Shown here: positions 51,485-60,337 of the stretch, piece after piece
Layout of the letters: each line of letters begins with the position of its first letter
Numbering within the stretch: position 1 is the first letter of the stretch
Source of the DNA: Buttiauxella selenatireducens
GTDB lineage: Bacteria; Pseudomonadota; Gammaproteobacteria; Enterobacterales; Enterobacteriaceae
DNA length: 64,000 bases
NCBI RefSeq assembly: GCF_031432975.1
Contig: NZ_CP133838.1
Location: 4,712,001-4,776,000, forward strand
Reading direction: 5' to 3'
Translations under genes and position numbers: made by a program
The notes under the pieces: model-generated
The model's input: the letters and a program-made list of their open reading frames with translations, nothing else
Databases searched by the model: none
Told to the model about the DNA's origin: nothing

Positions 51485-52003
51485 ATGCCAACACCATGTT
51501 ATATCTCGATGACAGGACAAACCCAGGGAAACATCACTGCAGGTGCATTCACCGCTGATTCTGTCGGTAACATTTATGTACAGGGCCATGAAGATGAAAT
51601 GCTGGTGCAGGAATTCCTGCACAATGTTACCGTGCCGACCGATCCGCAATCCGGTCAGCCTTCAGGCCAGCGCGCGCATAAGCCGTTTATCTTTACTGTT
51701 GCGCTGAATAAAGCAGTTCCGCTGCTATACAACGCCTTAGCTTCAGGTGAAATGCTGCCAACCACTGAACTTAAATGGTGGCGTACCTCGATCGAAGGTA
51801 AGCAAGAGCACTATTTCACCACCCGCCTGACTGACTCGACTATTGTCGATATCAACCTTCATATGCCGCACTGCCAGGATCCTTCACAGCGTGAATTTAC
51901 ACAGCTTCTCGCCGTGAAACTGGCTTACCGTAAAATCGAGTGGGAACACGTCAAGTCTGGTACTTCCGGTGCCGATGACTGGCGTGCACCGCTGGAAGCA
52001 TAA
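51485..52003 (+). CDS. hcp: T6SS tube protein Hcp, main copy
   Basis: A 172-residue Hcp that stacks as hexameric rings inside the sheath. Hallmarks are MPTPCYISMTGQTQGNITAGAFT, the VTVPTDPQSGQPSGQRAHKPFIFT block and the final KLAYRKIEWEHVKSGTSGADDW. The ATG at 51485 is preferred to 51479 because its spacing from AAGGAG (9 bases) is better and it gives the family N-terminus. It is the first gene of the rightward operon and is followed by a terminator-like hairpin, so part of the transcripts probably end there, giving excess Hcp over VgrG. Confidence 0.95.
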   Translation: MPTPCYISMTGQTQGNITAGAFTADSVGNIYVQGHEDEMLVQEFLHNVTVPTDPQSGQPSGQRAHKPFIFTVALNKAVPLLYNALASGEMLPTTELKWWRTSIEGKQEHYFTTRLTDSTIVDINLHMPHCQDPSQREFTQLLAVKLAYRKIEWEHVKSGTSGADDWRAPLEA

Positions 52004-52014
52004 GCATCAGTTTA

Positions 52015-52047
52015 CAGCCCTTAGTCCCTGCGGACTGGGGGCTGTTT
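52015..52047 (+). terminator. Terminator-like hairpin after hcp
   Basis: CAGCCC..AGTCC (52015-52027), a CTGC loop and GGACT..GGGCTG, then TTTT (52044-52047). It lies 12 bases after the hcp stop and before vgrG, and is probably an attenuating terminator within the operon. Confidence 0.8.
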
Positions 52048-52187
52048 TGTATCATGCACTCAAGGGCTATCAGTAAGGGATTACGTTTTCGCGAAAGATG
52101 GCGGCACCGGGAATGTCCGGGTAGCGGGCCTGAGCACAGGCGTAACACCGTACTGTTACAATCGTGGATTAGTGCCATGGAGGTTTT

Positions 52188-54152
52188 ATGTCATTAAAAG
52201 GATTACGCTTTACCCTCGAGGTCGACGGCCAGGAGTCCGATACCTTTGCGGTCGTGAACTTTAGCCTGGCTCAGCATCACTCCTTTCCGTTTGTTCTCGT
52301 CGTGGACGTTGCCAGCGACACTTTCCGGCTGACAGCAGAAGAATTGCTGGAAAAGAACGCCACGCTGACTATCTGGCAGGGCACCACGGTACAGCGTTAT
52401 GTCACGGGTGTGGTGACGACCTTCGGAATGCAGGAAAATACCGGCTGGCAGATGCTGTACCGCTTTACCATCCACCCTCCTTTGTGGCGCGCTGGCCTGC
52501 GTCAGAACTTTCGCATTTTCCAGCAACAGGATATTCAGACTATTTCAGCTCTCCTGCTGCAGGAAAATGGCATCAATGACTGGCAGCCCTGGTTTTATGA
52601 AGACCATCCGGCCCGGGAGTTCTGCGTCCAGTACGGCGAAAGCGACCTGGCGTTTTTGTCACGCCTGTGGGCGGAGGAAGGCATTTTCTTCTTCGATAAA
52701 TATTCCCCGGACGGTGCGAGCCAGACATTAACGTTGTGTGATGATAAGGCGGGCCTGGCCCGGGCTGAATCTTCCTTCCCGTTTAACCCGAACACCCGCG
52801 AAGTCACCGATGAGTGTATCAGCGTGTTTCGCTATGAAGCCTGCGTCAGCCCCTCATCCGTAATAAGCCGGGACTACACCTTTAAAATACCGGACTGGCC
52901 GGGTCTCTATAGCCACGATGGCCAAAACCTGAACGGCCAGTTCTCGCAATATAAAATCTTTGATTACCCGGGGCGCTATAAAGACGAGCAGCACGGAAAA
53001 GATTTTACCCGCTACCGCATGGACGGCCTGCGCAATGACGCAGAAAAAGCCAGCGGCTCGGCTAATACGCCAAAATTGTGGCCCGGCGTACGCTTTACGC
53101 TGACCAGACATCCGCTGGACAACCTCAATCGCGACTGGCAGGTGGTCAGCAGCACGCTGCTTGGCCATCAGCCACAGGCGCTGCACGGCAGCCAAGGCAG
53201 AGGCACCACACTCAGCAATGAATTTGAAGTGATACCGGCAGACAGAACATGGCGCTCAGCACCCCTGCCGAAGCCGAAAGTGGATGGCCCGCAGAGCGCC
53301 GTCGTCACCGGCCCACCAGGAGAAGAAATCTTTTGCGATGAGTATGGGAGGATCCGCGCCAAATTCATCTGGGATCGTTATCACGGGACCACCGAAGACA
53401 GCTCCTGCTGGATACGTGTCTCGCAGGCATGGGCGGGTGCAGGATTCGGCAACCTCGCCATCCCACGCGTCGGCCAGGAAGTGATTGTTGATTTTCTACA
53501 TGGCGACCCCGACCAGCCAATCGTGATGGGACGGGCCTATCACGAAGACAACCGTTCACCAGGCGATCTACCGGGTACCAAAACCCAGATGACCATCCGT
53601 TCTAAAACCTACAAAGGTAGCGGGTTTAACGAACTGAAATTCGATGACGCGACCGGCAAAGAGCAGGTCTATATCCATGCGCAGAAAAACATGGATACCG
53701 AAGTACTGAACAATCGCACTACCGATGTGAAAGTCGATCACACCGAAACCATCGGCAACAACCAGAAGATCACTGTGGGTCTGGGGCAGACGGTGACTGT
53801 CGGTAAAGAAAATGCGGGCGGCCATGACCAGACCATCACGGTGGCCCATGATCAGAGCATGAGTATTGGAAATGATCAGAAAGTAGAGGTCACGAAAAAT
53901 CGCAGTAAAAGTGTGGGGGAGGATCAAAACAGTAAAGTGGCAGGAGATGATACGGAGAATGTTGATAAATCCCAGAAGATCACCATTGGAAAAGATTACA
54001 CCCTAACGGTAACAGACAGTCTGACGATTAAAGTGGGGGAATGCCTACTGAAAATGAACAAGGACGGCACCATCATGCTGAACGGTGTGAAGATTCAGTT
54101 CAAAGCGCAAGACAGTATTAAAGGTGTCGCCAGTGATATTCATTTCAACTGA
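52188..54152 (+). CDS. vgrG: T6SS spike protein VgrG (TssI)
   Basis: A 654-residue VgrG trimer subunit. The gp27-like part covers about residues 1-370 (with WAEEGIFFFDKY), then the gp5 OB-fold (EYGRIRAKFIWDRY, WAGAGFGNLAIPRVGQEVIVDFLHGDPDQPIVMGRAYHEDN). The C-terminal needle of beta-helix repeats runs from about 500 to 620, as recurring units like QTITVAHDQSMSIGND and SQKITIGKDYTLTV. There is no C-terminal toxin domain, so effectors must be loaded through the PAAR tip and adaptors encoded downstream. GGAGG precedes the ATG. Confidence 0.97.
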   Translation: MSLKGLRFTLEVDGQESDTFAVVNFSLAQHHSFPFVLVVDVASDTFRLTAEELLEKNATLTIWQGTTVQRYVTGVVTTFGMQENTGWQMLYRFTIHPPLWRAGLRQNFRIFQQQDIQTISALLLQENGINDWQPWFYEDHPAREFCVQYGESDLAFLSRLWAEEGIFFFDKYSPDGASQTLTLCDDKAGLARAESSFPFNPNTREVTDECISVFRYEACVSPSSVISRDYTFKIPDWPGLYSHDGQNLNGQFSQYKIFDYPGRYKDEQHGKDFTRYRMDGLRNDAEKASGSANTPKLWPGVRFTLTRHPLDNLNRDWQVVSSTLLGHQPQALHGSQGRGTTLSNEFEVIPADRTWRSAPLPKPKVDGPQSAVVTGPPGEEIFCDEYGRIRAKFIWDRYHGTTEDSSCWIRVSQAWAGAGFGNLAIPRVGQEVIVDFLHGDPDQPIVMGRAYHEDNRSPGDLPGTKTQMTIRSKTYKGSGFNELKFDDATGKEQVYIHAQKNMDTEVLNNRTTDVKVDHTETIGNNQKITVGLGQTVTVGKENAGGHDQTITVAHDQSMSIGNDQKVEVTKNRSKSVGEDQNSKVAGDDTENVDKSQKITIGKDYTLTVTDSLTIKVGECLLKMNKDGTIMLNGVKIQFKAQDSIKGVASDIHFN

Positions 54153-54170
54153 TACCGCTGAGAACGCGTC

Positions 54171-55415
54171 ATGTTAGCCCTTAGGCTTCGCCATCTACTT
54201 GCAGAGCAATATACCGATATGCTGGCGCAGGATTTCCGACTGCGCAGTGTACTGTTATCGTCACATTGCCATACCCTCAGTGACCTGACCTGGTTTGACT
54301 TGCGTATGCAAACCTACCAGGAAGGGATGATTTTGTTGAAGGAACAGACTTCCGATTACCTCAGCCGCCAGATTCGTGAACCGCTGTCTGCGGGAGAACT
54401 GTTTTCCGTGGCGCTATTCGCAGCCAATGCGAACGATGAGTTTCTATTGTCTGGTTGTCTGGGAATGGCACAGGCGTTGCCGCATTTATTCTCTCCCCTC
54501 TGCTCTGCGATTAACTGGATGCCAGGCCGATCGAATGTATGGCCGCAGATACTGTCACTACCGGCTTGCCGTGCTTACACGGCGGCAATCCGAAACGATC
54601 AGCCCGCATCTGTAATGTTCAGCCAGCAAGAAGTCCAGATGTTGATTGAGCAAGATAAGTGTGTCGATTATCTGCTTCAGACTCTTTGCCGAAGTGCGTC
54701 GCCGCTATTTATTCCTGCTCTGGAAACCCTATTTTCCTCAGGTCAGGAGGAACTCATATTACAGGGATGCCAGGCTGTTTTATGTTCTGACTCACTGCCG
54801 AATGAATACACCATTGCAGCGACCAGGAATCTTCATCTGCTCACCCGCAGTAAAAAAACCAACATTCGGACCTTTGCCGTCAAATATCTGTTAACTCACA
54901 CACGGGGGGTTTCTCATTCCCTGGTGAGTGACCTGCTCGAAGAAGGAAATGATACCCGCCTGGTCATACAGGCAATGGGTTGGTCAGGCAAGGCTGAGTA
55001 TATTCCTTCGCTGATGGCTTATTTTGACACGCCTGAATACGCCCGATTGAGTGCACTGTCCGTCATTACCATCACGGGTTCGTTACCCGAACATGATGGC
55101 TGGCAGCGTAAAAAAGATGGAGAAATACCCCCCGACTTAACACCTGAGTCAGCTGATTTTCCGGTGCGTGATCCCGAACAAGACGTGTGTTGGCCTGACA
55201 GAAAGGCTTTTGCTGGCTGGTGGCAGGCTAATCAAAACCGTTTTTCGCCGGATGCACATTATCTGTGTGGGCAACCTGATACACAGAAAGGGCTGAACAC
55301 GGTGCTTGAACAAGGCTATCTGAATTTGCGCCAGCTGGCGTTGATGAGGATGGGTATGCTTCCAGAGCTAGCAGCCCTGCCTGTCGTTAATCTCAGCCAA
55401 CCCACTGAAAATTAA
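54171..55415 (+). CDS. TIGR02270-family T6SS-associated HEAT-repeat protein
   Basis: A 414-residue protein of the TIGR02270 type found next to vgrG in many T6SS loci. It is helical with HEAT-like repeats (IRTFAVKYLLTHTRGVSHSLVSDLLEEGNDTRLVIQAMGWSGKAEYIPSLMAYF). The family's late motif VCWPDRKAFAGWWQANQNRF is present. Its role is not established; position in the vgrG-PAAR operon suggests effector loading or chaperoning. Confidence 0.85.
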   Translation: MLALRLRHLLAEQYTDMLAQDFRLRSVLLSSHCHTLSDLTWFDLRMQTYQEGMILLKEQTSDYLSRQIREPLSAGELFSVALFAANANDEFLLSGCLGMAQALPHLFSPLCSAINWMPGRSNVWPQILSLPACRAYTAAIRNDQPASVMFSQQEVQMLIEQDKCVDYLLQTLCRSASPLFIPALETLFSSGQEELILQGCQAVLCSDSLPNEYTIAATRNLHLLTRSKKTNIRTFAVKYLLTHTRGVSHSLVSDLLEEGNDTRLVIQAMGWSGKAEYIPSLMAYFDTPEYARLSALSVITITGSLPEHDGWQRKKDGEIPPDLTPESADFPVRDPEQDVCWPDRKAFAGWWQANQNRFSPDAHYLCGQPDTQKGLNTVLEQGYLNLRQLALMRMGMLPELAALPVVNLSQPTEN

Positions 55416-55428
55416 TAAAGGAACAACA

Positions 55429-55665
55429 ATGCAACAGATATTAATAAAGACGGCAGCACATGATGAAAAAAGAGAAGAAGCCATTCCTGTTTCGAACATA
55501 CCGGAAGAACTGATTTTCACGGCGCAACAGAAAATCACACTCAGGTGTGGAAAATCATCTATCACGCTTCATCCAAACGGCAAGGTAGTGATTAAGGGTG
55601 ATTACATTCTCAGCGACGCAGAAGGGGTAAACCGTCTTTCTGGTGGTCGTATCGAAGTGAACTAA
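55429..55665 (+). CDS. Short DUF6484-like protein
   Basis: A 78-residue protein. Its second half (KITLRCGKSSITLHPNGKVVIKGDYILSDAEGVNRLSGGRIEVN) matches the beta-rich C-terminal part of DUF6484 proteins, which also resembles the tip of VgrG. Typical members are about twice as long, so this is a minimal version. AAAGGAACAAC precedes the ATG, 13 bases after the upstream stop. A spike-tip adaptor role is plausible but unproven. Confidence 0.78.
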   Translation: MQQILIKTAAHDEKREEAIPVSNIPEELIFTAQQKITLRCGKSSITLHPNGKVVIKGDYILSDAEGVNRLSGGRIEVN

Positions 55666-55752
55666 ATCATCACCCTGAAACAAAACAGCCTTAAAGACAG
55701 CCATAACGCATGAATGAGAAAACAGGACGAATTAACCAACCGGAGCAGTGAT

Positions 55753-56778
55753 ATGTGGCAAGTAAAAAATCAGACGCCCTATGCTGTAAAGGGAAGCTGG
55801 ATAAGAAGCAGGCAGGGAGAAGAAATCTGGACCATTGCGCTAAAAGCCACCTGGGATATATTGCCTGGTGGTGCAACTGTACTGTCTGCCATTCAGCTAC
55901 AACCCAATACCGGGCCGGTATTTCAGGATGATGGCAAGACATTACTTTATGACACGGACTTTGGCCCAACCAAGACAGCCACCGATGTCGTACTCAACGG
56001 GCACGTTCATTCTCCAAATGGAAAAGTGTTCCGCGCTCTGCCCATAGGGCTCAAAGTCGGAAATGTTACCCGGCTTGCCCGTGCTTATGGCGAACGGATT
56101 TGGGACGGCAAGCAGTACAGTCATCCAGTTCCCTTTAACAAAATACCTCTCAGTTATAGCAACATGAGTCGGGGAAGCTATATCCCGACTTGCATGAGTG
56201 ATGTTAATCCAGTGGGAATTTCTGTCACTGCGACTCCTGAAAAGGGGCTCTCAGCCCTGCCTAATATTGAATTTTATGGCGACGCGACTATGCCAGGGTT
56301 TGGTGCTGTGCCGCGGCAATGGCCGGGCCGCTCTCAGTTTGCCGGGACATATGACGAAAACTGGCAACGCCACCGTGCGCCATTGCTACCGGACGACCTG
56401 GATGAACGTTACTGGCAATGTACACCGCCGCCAATGTATGCAGGTGGGCGACTGAAAGGCGGTGAGGTCGTCAGTCTGGGAAATCTCACACCATCCGACT
56501 ATGGCCACAATGGGCTGCTTATCTTTGCCCTCCCGCGTCTTGTCCCCGCCTTCAGCACCCAGTTTTATGATGGAAGTATTCGCCTCCACCAGGCTACGCT
56601 CCACACGGTCATTATCGAACCTGATTTTCCTCGCGTTAGTATGGTCTGGCATAGCGCACTTCCTTGCCATCATCTGGTTAATCAGCTTGAGTCCACCACC
56701 GTGTCGGAAAAGCCTCTTCTGTCTGTCAAAACGAAAGCGCTTCCTGTGCAATTTCCTGAATGGGAGGCATTACTGTGA
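55753..56778 (+). CDS. DUF2169-family T6SS effector-loading adaptor
   Basis: A 341-residue protein of the DUF2169 family, which acts as an adaptor or chaperone between VgrG and PAAR effectors. Conserved segments are WTIALKATWDI, DTDFGPTKTATDVVLNGHVHSPNG, PDDLDERYWQCTPPPMYAGGRLKGGEVVSLGNLTP and LHTVIIEPDFPRVSMVWHS. The ATG at 55753 (MWQVKNQTPYAV) follows GGAG; the earlier ATG at 55714 adds a poorly conserved stretch. Its stop overlaps the next start (GTGA). Confidence 0.88.
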   Translation: MWQVKNQTPYAVKGSWIRSRQGEEIWTIALKATWDILPGGATVLSAIQLQPNTGPVFQDDGKTLLYDTDFGPTKTATDVVLNGHVHSPNGKVFRALPIGLKVGNVTRLARAYGERIWDGKQYSHPVPFNKIPLSYSNMSRGSYIPTCMSDVNPVGISVTATPEKGLSALPNIEFYGDATMPGFGAVPRQWPGRSQFAGTYDENWQRHRAPLLPDDLDERYWQCTPPPMYAGGRLKGGEVVSLGNLTPSDYGHNGLLIFALPRLVPAFSTQFYDGSIRLHQATLHTVIIEPDFPRVSMVWHSALPCHHLVNQLESTTVSEKPLLSVKTKALPVQFPEWEALL

Positions 56779-57815
56779 AAGTTATTGTCGCAGCCGCCTG
56801 TATCTTCCCTTCCGGGCCAACACTCCCGTTGGCCGCCGTTGCTCACCGCCTTCAGTTTTCTCTGATAAGAAAGCACCCGATTTATGTGGATCAGCGTGGC
56901 TCACCGATAAGAGCCTGCTATTTCCCGGAAATAGTTTCGGCCTCCCTGGTTGAACGTTTTCGGCAGCTACTCTGGCAAGTGTTGACGGAACTAATAAATA
57001 ACCAACCAGCACTGAAGCACCCTCCGCCTGGTCAGGTAGCTATTTTGCTTCCACCTCTGGACAGACCAGGCATCACCCCTGAGCTGACTGCAGCGGTAAA
57101 AGAAGCAGTGAAGGAAATTACCGGCTGGTACGACACCCCGGTTCATGTTCTGCACGGTGGAAGTGCCGAGGCTGTCGGCATGATGGATTTGGCAACGGAA
57201 GCAGCGTCCTTCGTGCTGCTCGCCGTCGAATCATGGCTGTTAGCGCCCTCTCTGCAGTGGCTGGACGGTGAAAACTTACTCCACAATGCTCACCGAACAT
57301 TTCAGGAAAACAAGATAGTCAATCCTTATGGACGGGTACCCTCCGAGGGCGCGGCTGCACTGGTGCTGGCATCTCATGGCACAGGATGCAAGCCATGGTG
57401 CCACATCCGGGGCAGCGGGCAAGCTATTGAAGATGTGTTGTATTCAGACAAAGGAGTCTGTCACGGGAAAGGGTTGCGTCAGGCCGCATCACTGGCGCTT
57501 GAGGCGGCAAACATAACCGAATTACACCATCTCGTGAGCGATATTAACGGTGAGCCTTACCGCGCAGACGAACTGGGTTTTACCCTGTTCGCAATGCATC
57601 GTTATAACGGTGAAGGGCTCATACGAGAAACGCCCGTACTGGCATCAGGCGATCTGGGATGCGCCAGTCTGGTGGCACACATGGCGCTGGCTGCATGGCG
57701 AATGCGCTCATCAGAACAACCCAGCAATACGCTACTACTTTCCACGTCGGATGACGGGCGGCGTGGCGCGGTAGTCATGTCAAAAACGCAAGGAAGCCAG
57801 CATGCTGACAATTAA
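56775..57815 (+). CDS. Ketosynthase-like (thiolase-fold) protein of T6SS loci
   Basis: A 346-residue protein with thiolase-fold features: AVAHRLQFSLIRKHP, SFVLLAVESWLLAPSLQWLDGENLLHN, YGRVPSEGAAALVLASHG, HHLVSDINGEPYRADELGFTL and SGDLGCASLVAHMALAAW. These match the beta-ketoacyl-synthase-like proteins found beside DUF2169 and PAAR genes. The usual nucleophile site reads LHGGSAEAVGMM, with no cysteine, so catalysis is doubtful and a structural role is likely. The GTG at 56775 is chosen because GGGAGG lies 8 bases upstream; 56760 is an alternative ATG. Confidence 0.8.
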   Translation: MKVIVAAACIFPSGPTLPLAAVAHRLQFSLIRKHPIYVDQRGSPIRACYFPEIVSASLVERFRQLLWQVLTELINNQPALKHPPPGQVAILLPPLDRPGITPELTAAVKEAVKEITGWYDTPVHVLHGGSAEAVGMMDLATEAASFVLLAVESWLLAPSLQWLDGENLLHNAHRTFQENKIVNPYGRVPSEGAAALVLASHGTGCKPWCHIRGSGQAIEDVLYSDKGVCHGKGLRQAASLALEAANITELHHLVSDINGEPYRADELGFTLFAMHRYNGEGLIRETPVLASGDLGCASLVAHMALAAWRMRSSEQPSNTLLLSTSDDGRRGAVVMSKTQGSQHADN

Positions 57816-60324
57816 TATCAATGGAATTACGCTTTGCCATAAAGGTAGTGAGGGCGTCAGCCACAACACATTGCCCGATGTCTGTAAAACGCCACCTTTC
57901 GCCATCCCCATCCCCTATGAGAATGAAGCCTATTCGGCAGACCTGGTCAAAGGGACGGTCAGTGTGTCTGCGGATGGCGGCAACATGATTGCCAATATGG
58001 GCTCACAGTTTGCCCGTAGCGTTTTTGATGAGCCGGGAAGTATGGGCGGGGTCATTTCGGGAACCAACAGGGCTGAAACAGAATGGATATCCCACTCGTT
58101 CGATGTCTTTTTTGAGAAGAAACCAGCGTGTCGTTTGACTGACAAACTACTTATGAATCATGGGAACACGGTGAATATGGCAGGTCTTATGCAGGCCCCA
58201 CTACCACCAGTGCCAGAACTGCCAGATAATTCATCCGCCAGTTCCGGGTCAGAAGACGGGAAACAGTCCGCACCACCACCAGCCCCGCAGTCTGATGAAA
58301 ATGCGCCAACGCCCCCATCGTCCGATAAGAATGACTCAACTCCCCCTCCAACAGATGATGACCCACCACAGGCCATGCCCTGTATCGTGATTCTGGTGCA
58401 TGGTGTGAACGATGTGGGTGAGGCCTATCAGACCCAGGATGAAGGCATTTGTGCCGGGCTAAATGAACGGCTGGGGCGCAAAGATATACAGCATCACCGC
58501 TGGGACGCTGACAAATTCATGATTACAGATGTAGGCGGTAACGTTGCCCTTTCACCGGTGATCCCTTTTTACTGGGGGTATAAACCGGTCGATCACGAGG
58601 TGTTTAAACAAGACCAGCTACGCTACAAAGACGAACTCAAACCAGAGAAAAAAGGCAATGAAGCTGACCTGGCCTACGATACCTACCGCGAAGATGACAC
58701 CGACAATATTGCTGTACACAACAATGAAAATATCGACAACCTGTATAACTGGTTAGACTCTGTATCCTCCAAAGGCGGAGGAACATTCGCCAATGCGACC
58801 ACCAATATTCCCGATATGTTCGGGCCGGGAGCCGCAGGGGTGATACTGGCCATGATTGCCAAGCTGATGTCACGTACTGAAGTATTCAACAGCCACGACT
58901 GGAGCCACCCGATTTACCAGAACCCGCATCGCATTTACCAGGCTTATGCCGCGCGAAGGCTGGCGGATTTGATCCTGGATATCCGCCGAAATCCTGATAC
59001 AGAAAAAGATACGATCAATATTGTCGCCCACAGCCAGGGCACGATTATCACCATGCTGGCGAATATGTGGGTTGAGGCTGAAGGCGTACCTCCGGCAGAC
59101 TGCGCCATCCTGAACCATTCGCCTTATGCGCTGGAAAACCGCTGGCTGGAAAACGCCATGCCCGGCAACCAACAAACCAGCGAAGCCCGAAAAAAGACCT
59201 TTGCCCATTTTTGTCAGCTGATGGCAAAAAATCCACTCGCGCCGCAGGGCTCGCTTTCTCATGATACGGCCTATATTCAGAATATAACGGATACCGGCTG
59301 TCTGCCTCAGCAAGCACAGCTAACCCTCTGGAAAAACCCACTTTATAACCGCAACAATTTTGGCCGGGTTTACAATTATTTCTGCCCTAACGACCAAGTG
59401 GTGTCCATGTCACCCATTCAGGGATTTGGCTGGAGAGGTATTCCGGACGAAATCAAAGCACAACTGGGCAATAACCTTTACCAACGCGCTTTCTGCAAAG
59501 ACATACGGATTGGCGATAGAACAGGTTTTCATTATGTAATGCCTGCACACAAACCGGACGACTCTAAAAATACGGGTTACGACTTTACCGACGTCACCAT
59601 CAACGCCCCGCTTCTCCCGGCCCCTTTTACATTTAAACTGATGGGCCAGGGAACAGGTTATAAAGCTGAATTAAGCGGCAATGACCCCAAAATTGCCAAA
59701 GCCGCCATGAAAGCAGAACGGTTTATCTCTGAAACTATTCATGTCCCCGACAGCCCGCGGTTTTATCTTCTGGCCGATGGCTCTGCGCTGGACCAGGCTC
59801 AGTTGAACGAGTTAAATATCCAGTATTCACCATGGGAAATCGTAAAAGGGAACGTATCCGGCAACCGGGACTCTTTTCAGTTGCTGATTGTCTGGCGGCG
59901 AATGACGGAGGCAGAGTTGAATAAAGTGATAACGGATAATCCCTCTGAGTATAGCCAGCACTCTTCCATCGTGACCAATAAAGAGGTTTCGACAAAGGCA
60001 ACAGTTTATGACATGGCTATCGGGCAGAATAAATCTTTTGAGAATAAGGATTTCTGGAATCGATTGTTATTGCAGGCAGACTGGCGCAGGCCTGACAATC
60101 CGATTGAAGGTGTAAAAACGTACTACCAGGAAGGTATTTTACCTTTTGGGCGTATCAAACAATTTATGAATAAGCCAGAGCGACCTAATGGCATGCCATT
60201 AGGTCACTTCGGGGTAGTCAATGATTACGGTTCACGCCAGAAAGTGATACCAGGAAACAAGCGTGATACGGAAAACCAGACAGCGGGTATTCTTCAATGG
60301 GATATGCCAAAACCACAGGTCTGA
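57802..60324 (+). CDS. tle3: PAAR-like (DUF4150) T6SS phospholipase effector, Tle3 type
   Basis: An 840-residue effector. Residues 1-130 form a DUF4150 PAAR-like tip that sits on VgrG (NTLPDVCKTPPFAIPIPYEN, GSQFARSVFDEPGS). A Pro/Ser/Asp-rich linker covers about 131-192. The rest is an alpha/beta hydrolase of the Tle3 type, with the first strand CIVILVHGVNDVGEAY and nucleophile Ser411 in IVAHSQGT, where the usual first Gly of GxSxG is Ala. Asp531 in CPNDQVV is the likely acid. It should attack membrane phospholipids in the periplasm of rival bacteria. It overlaps the ketosynthase-like gene by 14 bases and is followed by three immunity genes. Confidence 0.9.
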   Translation: MLTININGITLCHKGSEGVSHNTLPDVCKTPPFAIPIPYENEAYSADLVKGTVSVSADGGNMIANMGSQFARSVFDEPGSMGGVISGTNRAETEWISHSFDVFFEKKPACRLTDKLLMNHGNTVNMAGLMQAPLPPVPELPDNSSASSGSEDGKQSAPPPAPQSDENAPTPPSSDKNDSTPPPTDDDPPQAMPCIVILVHGVNDVGEAYQTQDEGICAGLNERLGRKDIQHHRWDADKFMITDVGGNVALSPVIPFYWGYKPVDHEVFKQDQLRYKDELKPEKKGNEADLAYDTYREDDTDNIAVHNNENIDNLYNWLDSVSSKGGGTFANATTNIPDMFGPGAAGVILAMIAKLMSRTEVFNSHDWSHPIYQNPHRIYQAYAARRLADLILDIRRNPDTEKDTINIVAHSQGTIITMLANMWVEAEGVPPADCAILNHSPYALENRWLENAMPGNQQTSEARKKTFAHFCQLMAKNPLAPQGSLSHDTAYIQNITDTGCLPQQAQLTLWKNPLYNRNNFGRVYNYFCPNDQVVSMSPIQGFGWRGIPDEIKAQLGNNLYQRAFCKDIRIGDRTGFHYVMPAHKPDDSKNTGYDFTDVTINAPLLPAPFTFKLMGQGTGYKAELSGNDPKIAKAAMKAERFISETIHVPDSPRFYLLADGSALDQAQLNELNIQYSPWEIVKGNVSGNRDSFQLLIVWRRMTEAELNKVITDNPSEYSQHSSIVTNKEVSTKATVYDMAIGQNKSFENKDFWNRLLLQADWRRPDNPIEGVKTYYQEGILPFGRIKQFMNKPERPNGMPLGHFGVVNDYGSRQKVIPGNKRDTENQTAGILQWDMPKPQV

Positions 60325-60337
60325 CAGGGAAGCGTTA

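Noticed and set aside
53740..54020. Short direct repeats that could suggest a CRISPR-like or tandem-repeat locus
   Set aside because: They are the beta-helix repeats of the VgrG needle, in frame and degenerate, with no spacer structure.
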